This document shows, piece by piece, positions 6,346-15,007 of a stretch of 31,824 nt of DNA. The notes under the pieces are model-generated. The model made no database searches. It saw only the letters and a list, made by a program, of their open reading frames with translations, and was not told the DNA's origin. Numbering within the stretch: the stretch's first letter is position 1; the number at the start of each line of letters is the position of its first letter. The stretch comes from an uncultured Eggerthellaceae bacterium (GTDB lineage Bacteria > Actinomycetota > Coriobacteriia > Coriobacteriales > Eggerthellaceae): NCBI GenBank assembly GCA_958454405.1, contig CAUEBO010000030.1:1-31824 (forward strand), read 5' to 3'. Made by a program: the position numbers and the translations under genes.

Positions 6346-7623
6346 TCAACCGCGCATTTGCACAGTCGTCTGAACGGAGTCGCTCACGAGCTTCCCGGGC
6401 TCGGTCTGCGTTGCAGAGACGACATCGCCCCAAGACAGGCCGCGGGGAAACACCCACCAGTACCCATCGACGCCAACCACCGCCGTTACCGTCGATCTGT
6501 CCGGCCAGGTGACCGTCACCGTCGAACCGGGCACCCCAGTGCCCATAACTAAAGAGTCTCCCGCCATAATCGTATTGATCACCGGAGGCGCGCTCTTCTC
6601 CATCTTGGCGTTGCGCACGGAGAACTCGGCCATGGGCGCGCCGTCGATGATGACGCCGGACGCACCCACCTCCACCACGTGGACGGTCGGGTCCGGCTGG
6701 TAGCCTGCTGGTTCCTGCGTCTCCTGCAGGTCGTAGGTGCCGTATCCCACACTGGCAAAGACGACCAGCCCGGCGTTGGTCGACGTGGCGGTGAGCGCAG
6801 CGCCGCCCGACTGGTTCTGCAGAGAGAACGCCGCTCCAGCCAGAGGCTGGTCAGTCGCATCGTCCACCTTCGAGAACGACACGTCGAAGGCCTGTGACGG
6901 GAGGACGTACACGCCCGTGGCGCCCAGGGCGAAGTCCTTGCCGAGCACCTTGACGCTCTCAGCCGTCGAAACGCCCGACGGGGCGGCCGATGCCTGGACC
7001 GATCCGCCCGCCGCGAAGGCGGGTGCCACGAGGAGCGCCGCAAGCAGCACCGACAAGGTGCCGAATCCGCCCTTGCCCTTCTTCCGAAGGGCGACTGCCG
7101 CGATCGCCGCCAAAATGGCGAGGCCGATCAAGCCGATGGCCAGAAAGGCGGTAGGATCGGCCGTCTTCGCCAGGCCCCCGCCGCCGTTCGTCGCATCCGC
7201 GTCGCCGCCGGGAGCGGCAGCCACGGGAAGCTTCGCCTGGAAGCCGATCTCAAGGGACTCGCCCGGGCCGATGCTCGCGACCGACACCGGCGCTTCCGTC
7301 GTGGTGAACTCGATCTCCTCGGGAAGGTCGATCGACAGCCCCGCCTCGCTCACGGCGAAGCCGTTGCCGTTCGTGAAGGTCGCCTTGCCCGTGATCGTGT
7401 CGCCGGCGACGTACTCGGCCTTGTCGGTGGTCAGCTCCAGCGTCATGCCGTCCTGGGCCGCTTGGCTGGCGAAGGCACTGTTCGGGATCAGGAGCAGCGC
7501 CAAGGCGAGGGCCGCTGCGGCGAGGACCCATGCCGCACGCCCCGTCGCGCTCCGCGGTGCGCTCCATGCTGCGTTTCCCAGTGCGGTTCGTGCTACGTTT
7601 CGTGCTGCGTTTCCGGCATCCAT
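6346..7623 (-). CDS. Secreted surface protein with internal sorting-signal-like segment, SpaA/Cna-B-type and Ig-like domains
   Basis: The protein has 425 residues. Residues 1-53 form a long signal peptide (hydrophobic core about 30-48, cleavage near SAFA-SQA). An adhesin-like beta domain spans about 58-135. LAKTA (151-155) is followed by a hydrophobic helix (158-179) and RKKGKGG, the layout of an LPXTG-type wall-sorting signal with Gly replaced by Ala. Instead of ending there, the chain has a second hydrophobic stretch (188-205). It then has a prealbumin-like SpaA/Cna-B domain (about 245-338: FSKVDDATDQPLAGAAFSL, later GTYDLQETQEPAGYQ) and an Ig-like domain (345-425). The start at 7623 has AAGGGGTG at proper spacing. 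A longer in-frame extension upstream adds no family sequence. Function is probably adhesion or surface structure, which is inference. Confidence 0.75.
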   Translation of the reverse strand: MDAGNAARNVARTALGNAAWSAPRSATGRAAWVLAAAALALALLLIPNSAFASQAAQDGMTLELTTDKAEYVAGDTITGKATFTNGNGFAVSEAGLSIDLPEEIEFTTTEAPVSVASIGPGESLEIGFQAKLPVAAAPGGDADATNGGGGLAKTADPTAFLAIGLIGLAILAAIAAVALRKKGKGGFGTLSVLLAALLVAPAFAAGGSVQASAAPSGVSTAESVKVLGKDFALGATGVYVLPSQAFDVSFSKVDDATDQPLAGAAFSLQNQSGGAALTATSTNAGLVVFASVGYGTYDLQETQEPAGYQPDPTVHVVEVGASGVIIDGAPMAEFSVRNAKMEKSAPPVINTIMAGDSLVMGTGVPGSTVTVTWPDRSTVTAVVGVDGYWWVFPRGLSWGDVVSATQTEPGKLVSDSVQTTVQMRG

Positions 7624-7659
7624 GCGCTCACCCCTTGTTCTATAGGCTCTTGTGGGCGC

Positions 7660-7668
7660 ACTATACCA
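7660..7668 (-). promoter_or_regulatory. Extended -10 promoter element for the surface protein gene
   Basis: On the minus strand TGG-TATAGT (7660-7668) forms an extended -10 box 37 bases before the chosen ATG at 7623. No strong -35 is present, which is usual for extended -10 promoters. Its position inside the longer open frame supports the downstream start. Confidence 0.45.
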
Positions 7669-7777
7669 AAGGCTTTCCGCCGATTGCGAAATTGATACGA
7701 ACACGTCCGTTTTCGAGGCGTTTCGTCAACTTTTATTCCAAGCTCAGGCTGGAAAACGACGAGCAGTTACCCTCTGG

Positions 7778-8665
7778 TTATCGAAACGTCATGCGATACG
7801 ACAGCTTCGCGCTCTCCCCCGGCTCCAGCGTGCGCACGCCCGGCTTTTCAGCCAGCTCGCGCGGAGCGAAACGGCCGTCGGGAAGGGCCGACCATGGCTC
7901 GATGCACAAATAGCGTGCATCGTCTTGCCCAGCCTTCGTCCAAATGCCCAGGTAGGGAAAATCAGGAAACTCCACCTTCACTTCCTGGCCGCTCTTGGCG
8001 CAGGCCAGCGTGGCGGAGCTGCCGGGCACGTTCTCCAGCACGATGGTGTCGATGCCCAGCTGCTCGGGGGTCTTCGTCAGGCAGCCGCCTTCCAAGGGCA
8101 CTTCAGTCTTCGGCAGCGTCAAGATGCCCGACTCGTCCATCCCGAACATCTCGATCGTATCGAGCCCCTCGAAGCGAACGCAGTAGTCGCGCATATGCTC
8201 ACCCGGCAGCAGGCGCGTCGCGTACGCCTCGTGGCCGCCCAGCTCGAACGGCATGGGTGCATCACCACGGTTCTCAACGACGTGCGTCTTCACGACGGCG
8301 CTGCCCTCAAGCGAGAAATCCACCGTCAGGCGGAAGTCGAACGGGTAGACGGCCCGGGTTCCCTCGTCGGAAGCCGTCTCGAAACGCACCCGCGTGCGCG
8401 ACGCCTGCGAGGCGGCGAACGCGCGATCGCGGCAGAAGCCATGCGTGGGCGCGGCGATCCTGCGGCCGTCAAGCTCGTATTCTCCATCCCGCAAACGTCC
8501 TATCAGCGGGAACAACAGAGGCGCGCGCCGCCCCCACACGGCGGGATCGCCCGACCACATGCGCTCGATACCGTCGCGCACAACGCTCTGCATCTCGGCT
8601 CCCACCGATGAGACGCGCACGGCAAGCTCGTCGTTCTCAAGCGTCCATATCGACGGTTCGTCCAT
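7778..8665 (-). CDS. Aldose 1-epimerase family protein (LacX/GalM-like)
   Basis: This 295-residue protein belongs to the galactose mutarotase-like superfamily. Signatures include the N-terminal LAVRVSSVGAEMQSV strand pair, WGRRAPLLFPLIGRLRDGEY, PTHGFCRDRAF (H in HGFCR, typical of LacX-like members), the GGHEAY motif and PYLGIWTKAG with CIEPWSALPD (catalytic-type Glu). It would interconvert anomers of a sugar or sugar phosphate. The exact sugar is unknown. The start at 8665 has GGAGG seven bases upstream. A much longer in-frame extension exists but lies antisense-like over fbp and has no family sequence. It stands 143 bases after fbp on the same strand. Confidence 0.85.
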   Translation of the reverse strand: MDEPSIWTLENDELAVRVSSVGAEMQSVVRDGIERMWSGDPAVWGRRAPLLFPLIGRLRDGEYELDGRRIAAPTHGFCRDRAFAASQASRTRVRFETASDEGTRAVYPFDFRLTVDFSLEGSAVVKTHVVENRGDAPMPFELGGHEAYATRLLPGEHMRDYCVRFEGLDTIEMFGMDESGILTLPKTEVPLEGGCLTKTPEQLGIDTIVLENVPGSSATLACAKSGQEVKVEFPDFPYLGIWTKAGQDDARYLCIEPWSALPDGRFAPRELAEKPGVRTLEPGESAKLSYRMTFR

Positions 8666-8808
8666 CGGCGATCCTCCGCTCCCGAAACCTGCGCTTCTTT
8701 CCCGAGGGTGCAGCGCCGAAGCGCGATCGGATAGGCAGCAGGCGGCCGACAGGTGACGAGCGCAGGAAGGCGCTCCGTCGATCGCCCCGCTCTCCATGCA
8801 CCGCGGCG

Positions 8809-10764
8809 CTACTTCCCGCCCTCGGCGATCTCCCCGCGCCGATACGCCGCCAGCAGCTGCTCCAGATCCGCCACCTGCTGTTTGAGCGCGGCGCCGGTGT
8901 CGGTGTCGGCCACCAGCGTGCGCTTCTCCACGCGCTCGACCACGCGGCGGGACGAGTGGATGTCCTGCTCGTTCACCACGGCGGCGTAGGTCGACTCGAG
9001 CGGCTCGTGAGCGGCCAGGACGAAGCCGTGGGAGTTCGAGATGAGCGTGTAACCCGCGATGCCGGTGGTGGGCTGGTAGGCCTTCGAGAAGCCGCCGTCG
9101 ATGGTGAGCACGCGCCCGTTGCACTTCACCGGGTCCTCGCCGTCCTTCACCTTCACCGGAACGTGGCCGCACACGATATGCGCCGTTTCGGGATCCAGCC
9201 CGAAGTCCTCGAAGATGCCGGCGAACACCCCTTCATCGTCGAGAAGCGTGTAGAAGGGATTCTTGACCTCCTTGCGCGCCTCTTTCTCGGCGATCAGGTA
9301 CAGCTCGAACGTGGCCATCTTGCTCTTCGCGAACAAGGGCGAGCCCTCCCCCAGCCACAGGTACCACATCAGGTCGCGCCCGCGCTTGCGCATCTCGGGA
9401 TCGGGGTCGAAGAACCCCGCCCGCACGTAGCGCTCCATGACGTCGTAGAGCGCGCGCCCCTTGTACGTCTCGCCGAACACGTCCACCTCTTTCAGGGAGC
9501 CGTCGGCGTTCAGCGGCACGCAGGCGTGCAGCAGCAGGTTGCCGTTGTACACCTTGTAGAGGCTGCCCGCCTCCAGGAAGAAGCGCATGTGCGCCTGCAG
9601 CTTCTCGCAGCCCGTGAACGCCTGCTCGAGCCGCTGCATGACGTCCTCCTCCTCGGGGGTCAGCCGGTAGGGATCGGCCGGGTCTACGGTAGGGAACACC
9701 GTGTCGGTCAGCTCGTACTCGATGCCGTCCACCACGACCGTGCCCTTGTCGTAGTCGATCCGGTGCAGCAGCTTCCGATCGTCCAGGCCGAAGCTGGGGT
9801 TCTCGTCAATGAGCTTCCCCTCTACCTTGAACTGGATGATGGCCATGGCCTTCTGGATCTTCACGTTCGTCTCAAGCTCCTGCGGAGGGAGGTCGGGGTT
9901 GCCCTTGAGCCCGAACGCGACGCACGGGTCGTCCTTGTACGCGTCCAGCGCGAACGACGCCAGCGGCAGGATGTTGATGCCGTAGGCGTCCTCCAGTATG
10001 GACAGGTTCCCGTAGCGCGCGCAGTTGCGCACCACGTGCGCGATGCAGCCGCGCTGGCCCAGCGAGGCGCCCATCCACACGATGTCGTGGTTGCCCCACT
10101 GGATGTCCAGGGAGTGGTAGTCCATGAGCGCATCCATGATGACGTGCGGATACGGGCCGCGGTCGTAGATGTCGCCGATGATGTGAAGGCGGTCGATGGC
10201 CAGGCGCTGGATGAGCAGGCACAACGCTTCGATGAGCGCCGCGCCGCGATCGGTGCGGATGACGGCGTCGATGATGGCGGCGTAGTACGCTTCCTTGTCC
10301 TCGCCGTGGCGGTTCTCCGTCATGAGCTCTTCGATGATGTACGCGAAATCCTCCGGCAGCGCCTTGCGCACCTTGGAGCGCGTGTACTTCCGAGCGGCCC
10401 GCTTGCACACGGCCACCAGGCGCGGAAGCGTGGCGGCGTACCACGCTTCCGGATCGTCGGTCTGGGACAGCACCAGCTCCATCTTCTCGCGCGGATAGTA
10501 GATGAGCGTTGCCAGCGAGCGCTTCTCCTCGACGCTCAGGCTGTCGCCGAACACGGCGTCGATCTTGAGCCGGATGGAGCCGGAGCCGTTTCTGAGGATG
10601 TGGGAGAACGCCTCGTACTCGCCATGGATGTCCGAAGCGAAGAACTCGGTGCTTTTGGGAAGGTTCAGCACGGCGCTGAGGTTGATGATCTCCGCCGAAG
10701 CCTTGGCGGCCGTGGGAAACAGCCGGGAAAGCAGTTCCAAATACCGTTTGTCCGTCGCGTCCAC
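8809..10764 (-). CDS. fbp: Fructose-1,6-bisphosphatase, class III
   Basis: This 651-residue enzyme of gluconeogenesis hydrolyses fructose 1,6-bisphosphate. It has the calcineurin-like metallophosphatase motifs SDIHGEYEAF, GDIYDRGPYPHVIMDAL, WGNHDIVWMGA and, near the C-terminus, CGHVPVKVKDGEDP with NGRVLTIDGGFSKAYQ, all typical of Bacillus-type class III FBPase, and a matching length. The GTG at 10764 is chosen as start: AAGGAGG lies 6 bases upstream and the family begins at about DKRYLELLSRLF. In-frame ATGs further up (10803, 10794) overlap a -10-like TAGAAT (10802-10807, minus strand) and have no ribosome site. The C-terminus ends in a short coiled-coil-like tail. Confidence 0.95.
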   Translation of the reverse strand: MDATDKRYLELLSRLFPTAAKASAEIINLSAVLNLPKSTEFFASDIHGEYEAFSHILRNGSGSIRLKIDAVFGDSLSVEEKRSLATLIYYPREKMELVLSQTDDPEAWYAATLPRLVAVCKRAARKYTRSKVRKALPEDFAYIIEELMTENRHGEDKEAYYAAIIDAVIRTDRGAALIEALCLLIQRLAIDRLHIIGDIYDRGPYPHVIMDALMDYHSLDIQWGNHDIVWMGASLGQRGCIAHVVRNCARYGNLSILEDAYGINILPLASFALDAYKDDPCVAFGLKGNPDLPPQELETNVKIQKAMAIIQFKVEGKLIDENPSFGLDDRKLLHRIDYDKGTVVVDGIEYELTDTVFPTVDPADPYRLTPEEEDVMQRLEQAFTGCEKLQAHMRFFLEAGSLYKVYNGNLLLHACVPLNADGSLKEVDVFGETYKGRALYDVMERYVRAGFFDPDPEMRKRGRDLMWYLWLGEGSPLFAKSKMATFELYLIAEKEARKEVKNPFYTLLDDEGVFAGIFEDFGLDPETAHIVCGHVPVKVKDGEDPVKCNGRVLTIDGGFSKAYQPTTGIAGYTLISNSHGFVLAAHEPLESTYAAVVNEQDIHSSRRVVERVEKRTLVADTDTGAALKQQVADLEQLLAAYRRGEIAEGGK

Positions 10765-10977
10765 GTCCGACCTCCTTGTCGAGTTCTGCCTCATGGCGAC
10801 CATTCTACCGCAATCGCATGCGAGCAGGGCCGATCGGCACGGAATCGAACGGAGCGATTGGCAGGAGGAAAACGCCTCGTTGCGAGAACGCCCTGCGTGC
10901 AAGCAAGCATCGTGCCGGCACCTGCGGCGCCGCACGCATCGAGCGCCCGGCGGGATGGCGAACCGCGCTCGCGCAGC

Positions 10978-11322
10978 CTATTCCCACGTCTTCCAAACTT
11001 CAGGGGCGTAGCCGACCGTGGCCTGCTTGCCGTTGCGCACCACTGGTTCGGCCAAGACGTGCTGGTTCTCAAGCACCTTGTCGAATTTCTGGTCGGCCGA
11101 CAAGTACGCGAGCAGAGCGACAAGGTCCTCGTCCTTGGCCTTCGGATCGACCAGCTTGTCGATGCCGCCCACGGCCCGGCACACCGATTCGAGCTCGCCC
11201 TTGCTCATTCCCTTCTCTTTCAGGTCGATGAACTGGAACTTCACGCGCCGCTCCTTGAAGTAGCGCTGTGCCTTCTTCGTGTCGAAGCTCTTCTTCGTGC
11301 CGAACACCTGGATGTTCATCAT
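10978..11322 (-). CDS. ArsC/Spx-family thioredoxin-fold protein lacking the redox cysteine
   Basis: This 114-residue protein matches the ArsC/YffB-like family throughout: MMNIQVFGTKKSFDTKKAQR, YFKERRVKFQFIDLKEKGMS, a central helix-rich region, and the cis-Pro-type AEPVVRNGKQATVGY near the end. In ArsC, Spx and most relatives the residue after GTKK is cysteine. Here it is Ser12, so thiol chemistry of the arsenate-reductase type looks impossible. The protein may be a non-catalytic or Spx-like relative. The start is the first of two tandem ATGs (11322, 11319), with only a weak GAAAG upstream. It has its own promoter at 11414-11442. Confidence 0.85.
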   Translation of the reverse strand: MMNIQVFGTKKSFDTKKAQRYFKERRVKFQFIDLKEKGMSKGELESVCRAVGGIDKLVDPKAKDEDLVALLAYLSADQKFDKVLENQHVLAEPVVRNGKQATVGYAPEVWKTWE

Positions 11323-11413
11323 GCTCACGCTTTCTGGGTATTCATTGGATTGGACCCGATGCCAAGGACTGCCGAGACGTGCCGCCCGCCGATGGAGCGG
11401 GACCGGCTTCGAC

Positions 11414-11451
11414 ATTGTATCCGTAGGACGCATCGCGGACAAGCTGTCCGC
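11414..11451 (-). promoter_or_regulatory. Promoter of the ArsC-like gene with overlapping palindrome
   Basis: On the minus strand TTGTCC (11437-11442) and TACAAT (11414-11419) are separated by 17 bases, predicting a leader of roughly 85 bases before 11322. A perfect inverted repeat GCGGACA-AGC-TGTCCGC (11435-11451) overlaps the -35 and could be an operator. No regulator gene is adjacent. Confidence 0.5.
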
Positions 11452-11725
11452 ATTCGAGAGCACGAGGACGCGCGGGGCTGCCTCGCCCGCCGTCGTTGAG
11501 AAGCGGGGATGCCGGACGGCGCCGGCTCCGCTGACGGACCGCCGCCGGCACATCGCCAAACCGGCTCAAGGCGAAAGAGCCGAACGCTATGGCGAAAGGC
11601 TGAAGAAAGGCGCACCACGATGCCGTCTCCCCGGCGCTTTGCTAGAGTTGGGAAGACTGGACGACGGGCGTCGGCAAGCCGATCCTCCGCCGTCGCCGCT
11701 TCGATCCACCCATGAAAGCGAATCC
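11452..11725 (+). other. Intergenic region upstream of tex
   Basis: The full gap between the ArsC-like gene and tex is 403 bases. Apart from the ArsC promoter, it shows no gene. A TGC-TAGAGT extended -10-like element near 11640-11648 on the plus strand could start tex transcription, but no -35 supports it. Confidence 0.35.
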
Positions 11726-13879
11726 ATGCCTTCCATCCAAGCAACCATCGCCCAGGAGCTGAACCTTGCCGCCGCGCAGGTGGCGGCCGTCATCGGCCTC
11801 ATCGACGAGGGGAACACCATCCCCTTCATCGCCCGCTACCGCAAGGAGGCCACAGGCGGCGTGGACGACGCCACGCTGCGCGACCTGGACGAGCGCCTGA
11901 CCTACCTGCGCAACCTCGAGGCCCGAAAAGAGGAGGTGCTGCGCTCGATCGACGAGCAGGGCAAGCTCACGGCCGACCTGCGCGCGAAGATCGAGGCCGC
12001 CACGGTCATGCAGCGCGTGGAGGATTTGTACAAGCCCTATCGGAAGAAGCGCGCCACCCGGGCCTCGAAGGCGCGCGACGCCGGGCTCGAGCCGCTCGCG
12101 CTGCTCATCCTCGCGCAGGGGCGCAGCTCCAAAGACCCGCTGGCGCTGGCCGCCGACCTCGTGAACGCGGAAGCAGGCTTTCCCACCCCCGAGGCCGCGC
12201 TGCAGGGCGCCCAAGACATCGTGGCCGAGGTCGTCGCCGACGACGCCGAGCACGTCGCGGCCCTGCGGGCGGCCACCTTGCGCAACGGCGCGCTCGCCGT
12301 CGAGGCGGCCGACGCTGCCGAGAAGACCGTCTACGAGGCGTACTACGATTTCTCCGAGCCGCTGACGCGCATCCCCAACCACCGCATCCTCGCCATCAAC
12401 CGCGGCGAGAAGGAGGGCAAGCTCAAGGTGAAGGTGCGCGCCGACGCCGATGCGGCCATCGAACAGTTGGAGCGCCGCATCGTGCGCGGCACCAGCCCGT
12501 TCACCGCGCCCTTGAAGGCCGCCATCGCGGACGGCTACAAGCGCCTGATCGCGCCGTCGGTGGAGCGCGACCTGCGCGCCGAGCTCACCGAGCGCGCCGA
12601 GACGGACGCCATCCGCGTGTTCGCCAAGAACACCGAAAACCTGCTGCAGCAGCGCCCCGTGCGCGGCGCGCGCGTCATCGCGCTCGACCCCGGCTACCGC
12701 ACGGGCTGCAAGGTGGCCGTGCTGGACGAGTACGGCAAGCTGCTCGACCACGCCACCGTCTACCCCACCCCGCCGCGCTCCCAGGTGAAGGAGACGCAGG
12801 CACGGCTGGCGGAGTACGTGCGGCGCTACGGCATCAACGTCATCGTCATCGGCAACGGCACGGGCAGCCGCGAGACCGAGGAGGTGGTGGCCGACCTCAT
12901 ACCCCAGCTTGACCGGCCCGTGCGCTACACCATCGTGAACGAGGCCGGTGCCTCGGTGTACTCGGCGTCCAAGCTGGCGAGCGAGGAGTACCCCGACCTC
13001 GACGTCACCACGCGCGGCGCCATGAGCCTGAGCCGCCGCCTGCAGGACCCGCTGGCGGAGCTCGTGAAGATCCCGCCCCAGTCCATCGGCGTGGGACAGT
13101 ACCAGCACGACCTCAACCAGGCGGCGCTCGAGCGCGCGCTCACGGGCGTGGTGGAGAACGTGGTGAACCGCGTGGGCGTCGACCTCAACACCGCCAGCCC
13201 GAGCCTCTTGGGCTACGTGTCGGGCGTCAGCGGCGCCGTGGCCAAGAACATCGTGGCCTACCGCGAGGAGCACGGCGCGTTCGCCGACCGCAAGGAGCTC
13301 AAGAAGGTGCCGAAGCTGGGCGCGAAGGCCTTCCAGAACTGCGCGGGCTTTTTGCGCATCAGCGGCGGGAAGAACCCGCTCGATGCCACGAGCGTGCACC
13401 CCGAAAGCTACGCCGCGGCGAAAGAGCTGCTCAAGCGAGCGAAGGTGAAGCCCGAAGCGCTCGCGAACGGTGGCGTCCCCGACATCGCGAGCCGCCTCGG
13501 CGACGTGGACGCGTTGGCCGCCGAGCTGGGCGTGGGCGCGCCCACGCTGCGCGACATCGTGGCCGAGCTGGAGAAGCCGGGCCGCGACCCCCGCGACGAC
13601 GCGCCGGAGGTCGTGTTCAGCGAGGGCGTGCGCGACTTCGACGACCTCGCGGTTGGCATGGAGCTCACGGGCACCGTGCGCAACGTCGTGGACTTCGGCG
13701 CGTTCGTGGACGTGGGCGTGAAGCAGGACGGCCTCGTGCACGTGTCCAAGATGGCCGACCGCTTCGTCAAGCACCCGAGCGAGGTGGTTGCCGTGGGCGA
13801 CACGGTCACCGTGTGGGTGACCGGCGTGGACAAAGACCGCGGCAAGATCTCGTTGTCCATGGTGAAGGGCAAAGGATAG
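11726..13879 (+). CDS. tex: Tex family RNA-binding transcriptional accessory protein
   Basis: This 717-residue protein matches Tex along its length. The N-terminal Tex domain includes DEGNTIPFIARYRKEATGGV and EDLYKPYRKKRATRA. A YqgF-like RNase H-fold domain (about residues 325-460) includes ALDPGYRTGCKVAVLD and IGNGTGSRETE. Next come a helix-hairpin-helix region with VGVDLNTASPSLLGYVSGV and KVPKLGAKAFQNCAGFLRI, then a C-terminal S1 RNA-binding domain (about 641-712, TGTVRNVVDFGAFVDVGVKQ). Tex is a conserved nucleic-acid-binding factor linked to transcription and RNA quality. The start is the ATG at 11726, where homology begins. The ribosome site is weak (GAAAGCG). It is the only large plus-strand gene in the window. 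Confidence 0.95.
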   Translation: MPSIQATIAQELNLAAAQVAAVIGLIDEGNTIPFIARYRKEATGGVDDATLRDLDERLTYLRNLEARKEEVLRSIDEQGKLTADLRAKIEAATVMQRVEDLYKPYRKKRATRASKARDAGLEPLALLILAQGRSSKDPLALAADLVNAEAGFPTPEAALQGAQDIVAEVVADDAEHVAALRAATLRNGALAVEAADAAEKTVYEAYYDFSEPLTRIPNHRILAINRGEKEGKLKVKVRADADAAIEQLERRIVRGTSPFTAPLKAAIADGYKRLIAPSVERDLRAELTERAETDAIRVFAKNTENLLQQRPVRGARVIALDPGYRTGCKVAVLDEYGKLLDHATVYPTPPRSQVKETQARLAEYVRRYGINVIVIGNGTGSRETEEVVADLIPQLDRPVRYTIVNEAGASVYSASKLASEEYPDLDVTTRGAMSLSRRLQDPLAELVKIPPQSIGVGQYQHDLNQAALERALTGVVENVVNRVGVDLNTASPSLLGYVSGVSGAVAKNIVAYREEHGAFADRKELKKVPKLGAKAFQNCAGFLRISGGKNPLDATSVHPESYAAAKELLKRAKVKPEALANGGVPDIASRLGDVDALAAELGVGAPTLRDIVAELEKPGRDPRDDAPEVVFSEGVRDFDDLAVGMELTGTVRNVVDFGAFVDVGVKQDGLVHVSKMADRFVKHPSEVVAVGDTVTVWVTGVDKDRGKISLSMVKGKG

Positions 13880-13915
13880 CCTGCCGCACATGCCCCGGAA
13901 AGCCGCCAGGCGACC

Positions 13916-14257
13916 TCATCCGCTGCTCGGCCTGTTCCGCTCCCCCCACACGCACAGCTGATCCAACACCTCCATCAGGGAACTCCCCTTGTCTGTCAGA
14001 CCGTACTCCACCTTCGGCGGAATCTGCGGGTATTCCCTGCGGTAGATCAGGCCGTCCGCTTCGAGCTCTTTCAAGTTCACGCTCAACGTCTTGTCCGTGA
14101 TGGGCTTCAGATAGCGCTTCATCTCGTTGAACCTGACCGTCTCGAACTCCATCAGGCAGTAGAGGATCACCATCTTGTGCTTGCCGCTGATGAGCGACAG
14201 CGTGTAGCTGAAGCCCGTGCTCTTGAAGCAAGCGTCCTCGATGTCGTTCGCAGCCAT
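13916..14257 (-). CDS. HxlR-type winged-helix transcriptional regulator
   Basis: This 113-residue protein has the HxlR/MarR-like fold: SGKHKMVILYCLMEFETVRF (helix 2 region), NEMKRYLKPITDKTLSVNLK (recognition helix), ELEADGLIYRREYPQIPPKV (wing) and YGLTDKGSSLMEVLDQLCVW. Cys10 sits just before the domain, where redox-sensing members such as YodB or HypR carry their reactive cysteine, so thiol or quinone sensing is possible. It is divergent from the flavin reductase gene at 14389 with 131 bases between, the usual arrangement for a regulator and its target. The ribosome site is only GAAAGAAAG-like. Confidence 0.9.
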   Translation of the reverse strand: MAANDIEDACFKSTGFSYTLSLISGKHKMVILYCLMEFETVRFNEMKRYLKPITDKTLSVNLKELEADGLIYRREYPQIPPKVEYGLTDKGSSLMEVLDQLCVWGERNRPSSG

Positions 14258-14388
14258 GGCAGTCGCTTTCTTTCAGGATAGTACCTATCTTGACAATCAG
14301 TACTTGATGAACGCCGGGTACGGAGTTTCAATATAGCGGGCGGACGGCGATTCCGTCAACCGAACTTCGATCTGGAAAGCGAGAAACC
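14258..14388. promoter_or_regulatory. Divergent control region of hxlR-like and flavin reductase genes
   Basis: These 131 bases contain two direct copies of an AGTACYTRAT-like element (14280-14289 and 14299-14308, starts 19 bases apart), suitable as HxlR-type half-sites. A minus-strand TACTAT near 14278-14283 may serve as the -10 for the regulator. For the reductase, TATAGC around 14333-14338 is a possible -10 without a clear -35. Confidence 0.4.
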
Positions 14389-14934
14389 ATGGGAAAGAAG
14401 ATAATCGTCCTGAACGGGAGCCCGCGTGCGAAGGGGAACACGGCGGCGCTCGTCGATTCCTTTGCCGCCGGCGCGCAGAAGGCCGGCCACGAGGTCGTCC
14501 GCTTCGACTTGCAGAAACTGGACATCCATCCTTGCCTGGGCTGCTGCAACGGCGGCAAGGATCCGGAGAGCCCGTGCGTGCAGAAGGACGGCATGGACGA
14601 GATATATGCGGCGTACCGGCAAAGCGATCTGGTGTGCCTGGCAAGCCCGCTGTACTACTGGACGATCAGCGGCCAGTTGAAGTGCGCCTTCGACCGACTG
14701 TTCGCCGTGGCTGAATGCAATGCCGATTACGCGAACCCCCGAAAGGAATGCACGCTGCTCATGGCTGCGGAAGGCAACGGGTTCGAGGAATCGGTCTATT
14801 GGTACGAACGCCTAGTGGAGCACCTTGGATGGCGCGACAAAGGCAAGGTTCTCTGCGGCGGCGTCTTCGATGCCGGCGATATCGAGGGCAACGAGAAGCT
14901 GGATGAGGCGTATCGGCTGGGTGCACAGCTCTGA
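14389..14934 (+). CDS. Flavodoxin-family NAD(P)H-dependent FMN reductase / oxidoreductase
   Basis: This 181-residue flavodoxin-like protein starts with the strand-loop IIVLNGSPRAKGNTAALVDS that binds the FMN phosphate. It has LASPLYYWTISGQLKCAFDR for the isoalloxazine loop. A cysteine cluster, HPCLGCCNGGKDPESPC (about residues 48-60), resembles that of iron-sulfur flavoproteins and related reductases but with adjacent cysteines rather than C-x2-C-x2-C. It probably reduces quinones, azo compounds or a protein partner with NAD(P)H. The substrate is not determinable. It is paired divergently with the HxlR-type regulator and closed by a strong terminator. Confidence 0.88.
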   Translation: MGKKIIVLNGSPRAKGNTAALVDSFAAGAQKAGHEVVRFDLQKLDIHPCLGCCNGGKDPESPCVQKDGMDEIYAAYRQSDLVCLASPLYYWTISGQLKCAFDRLFAVAECNADYANPRKECTLLMAAEGNGFEESVYWYERLVEHLGWRDKGKVLCGGVFDAGDIEGNEKLDEAYRLGAQL

Positions 14935-14943
14935 TCTGGAAAA

Positions 14944-14978
14944 CCCCCGGACCGCGCTCAACGGTTCCGGGGGCTTTT
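14944..14978 (+). terminator. Strong rho-independent terminator after the flavin reductase
   Basis: An 8-bp GC stem CCCCCGGA (14944-14951) / TCCGGGGG (14966-14973), extended by CCG/CGG with a bulged T, is followed by CTTTT and preceded by AAAA. It begins 9 bases after the reductase stop. The flanking A and T runs could let it also stop minus-strand transcripts. Confidence 0.85.
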
Positions 14979-15007
14979 CCATCATGGCCGTCTCGCAGAC
15001 GCGTTCC

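Noticed and set aside
5995..6552. A 185-codon plus-strand frame over the gap between tag and the surface gene
   Set aside because: It overlaps both neighbours antisense, has no ribosome site and its composition is not protein-like.
7894..11499. A 1201-codon plus-strand open frame
   Set aside because: It lies antisense to the epimerase, fbp and ArsC-like genes. Its translation is rich in Arg, His and Val with no family motifs, a usual shadow of high-GC genes.
11642..13891. A 749-codon minus-strand open frame
   Set aside because: It is antisense to tex, which matches its family end to end.
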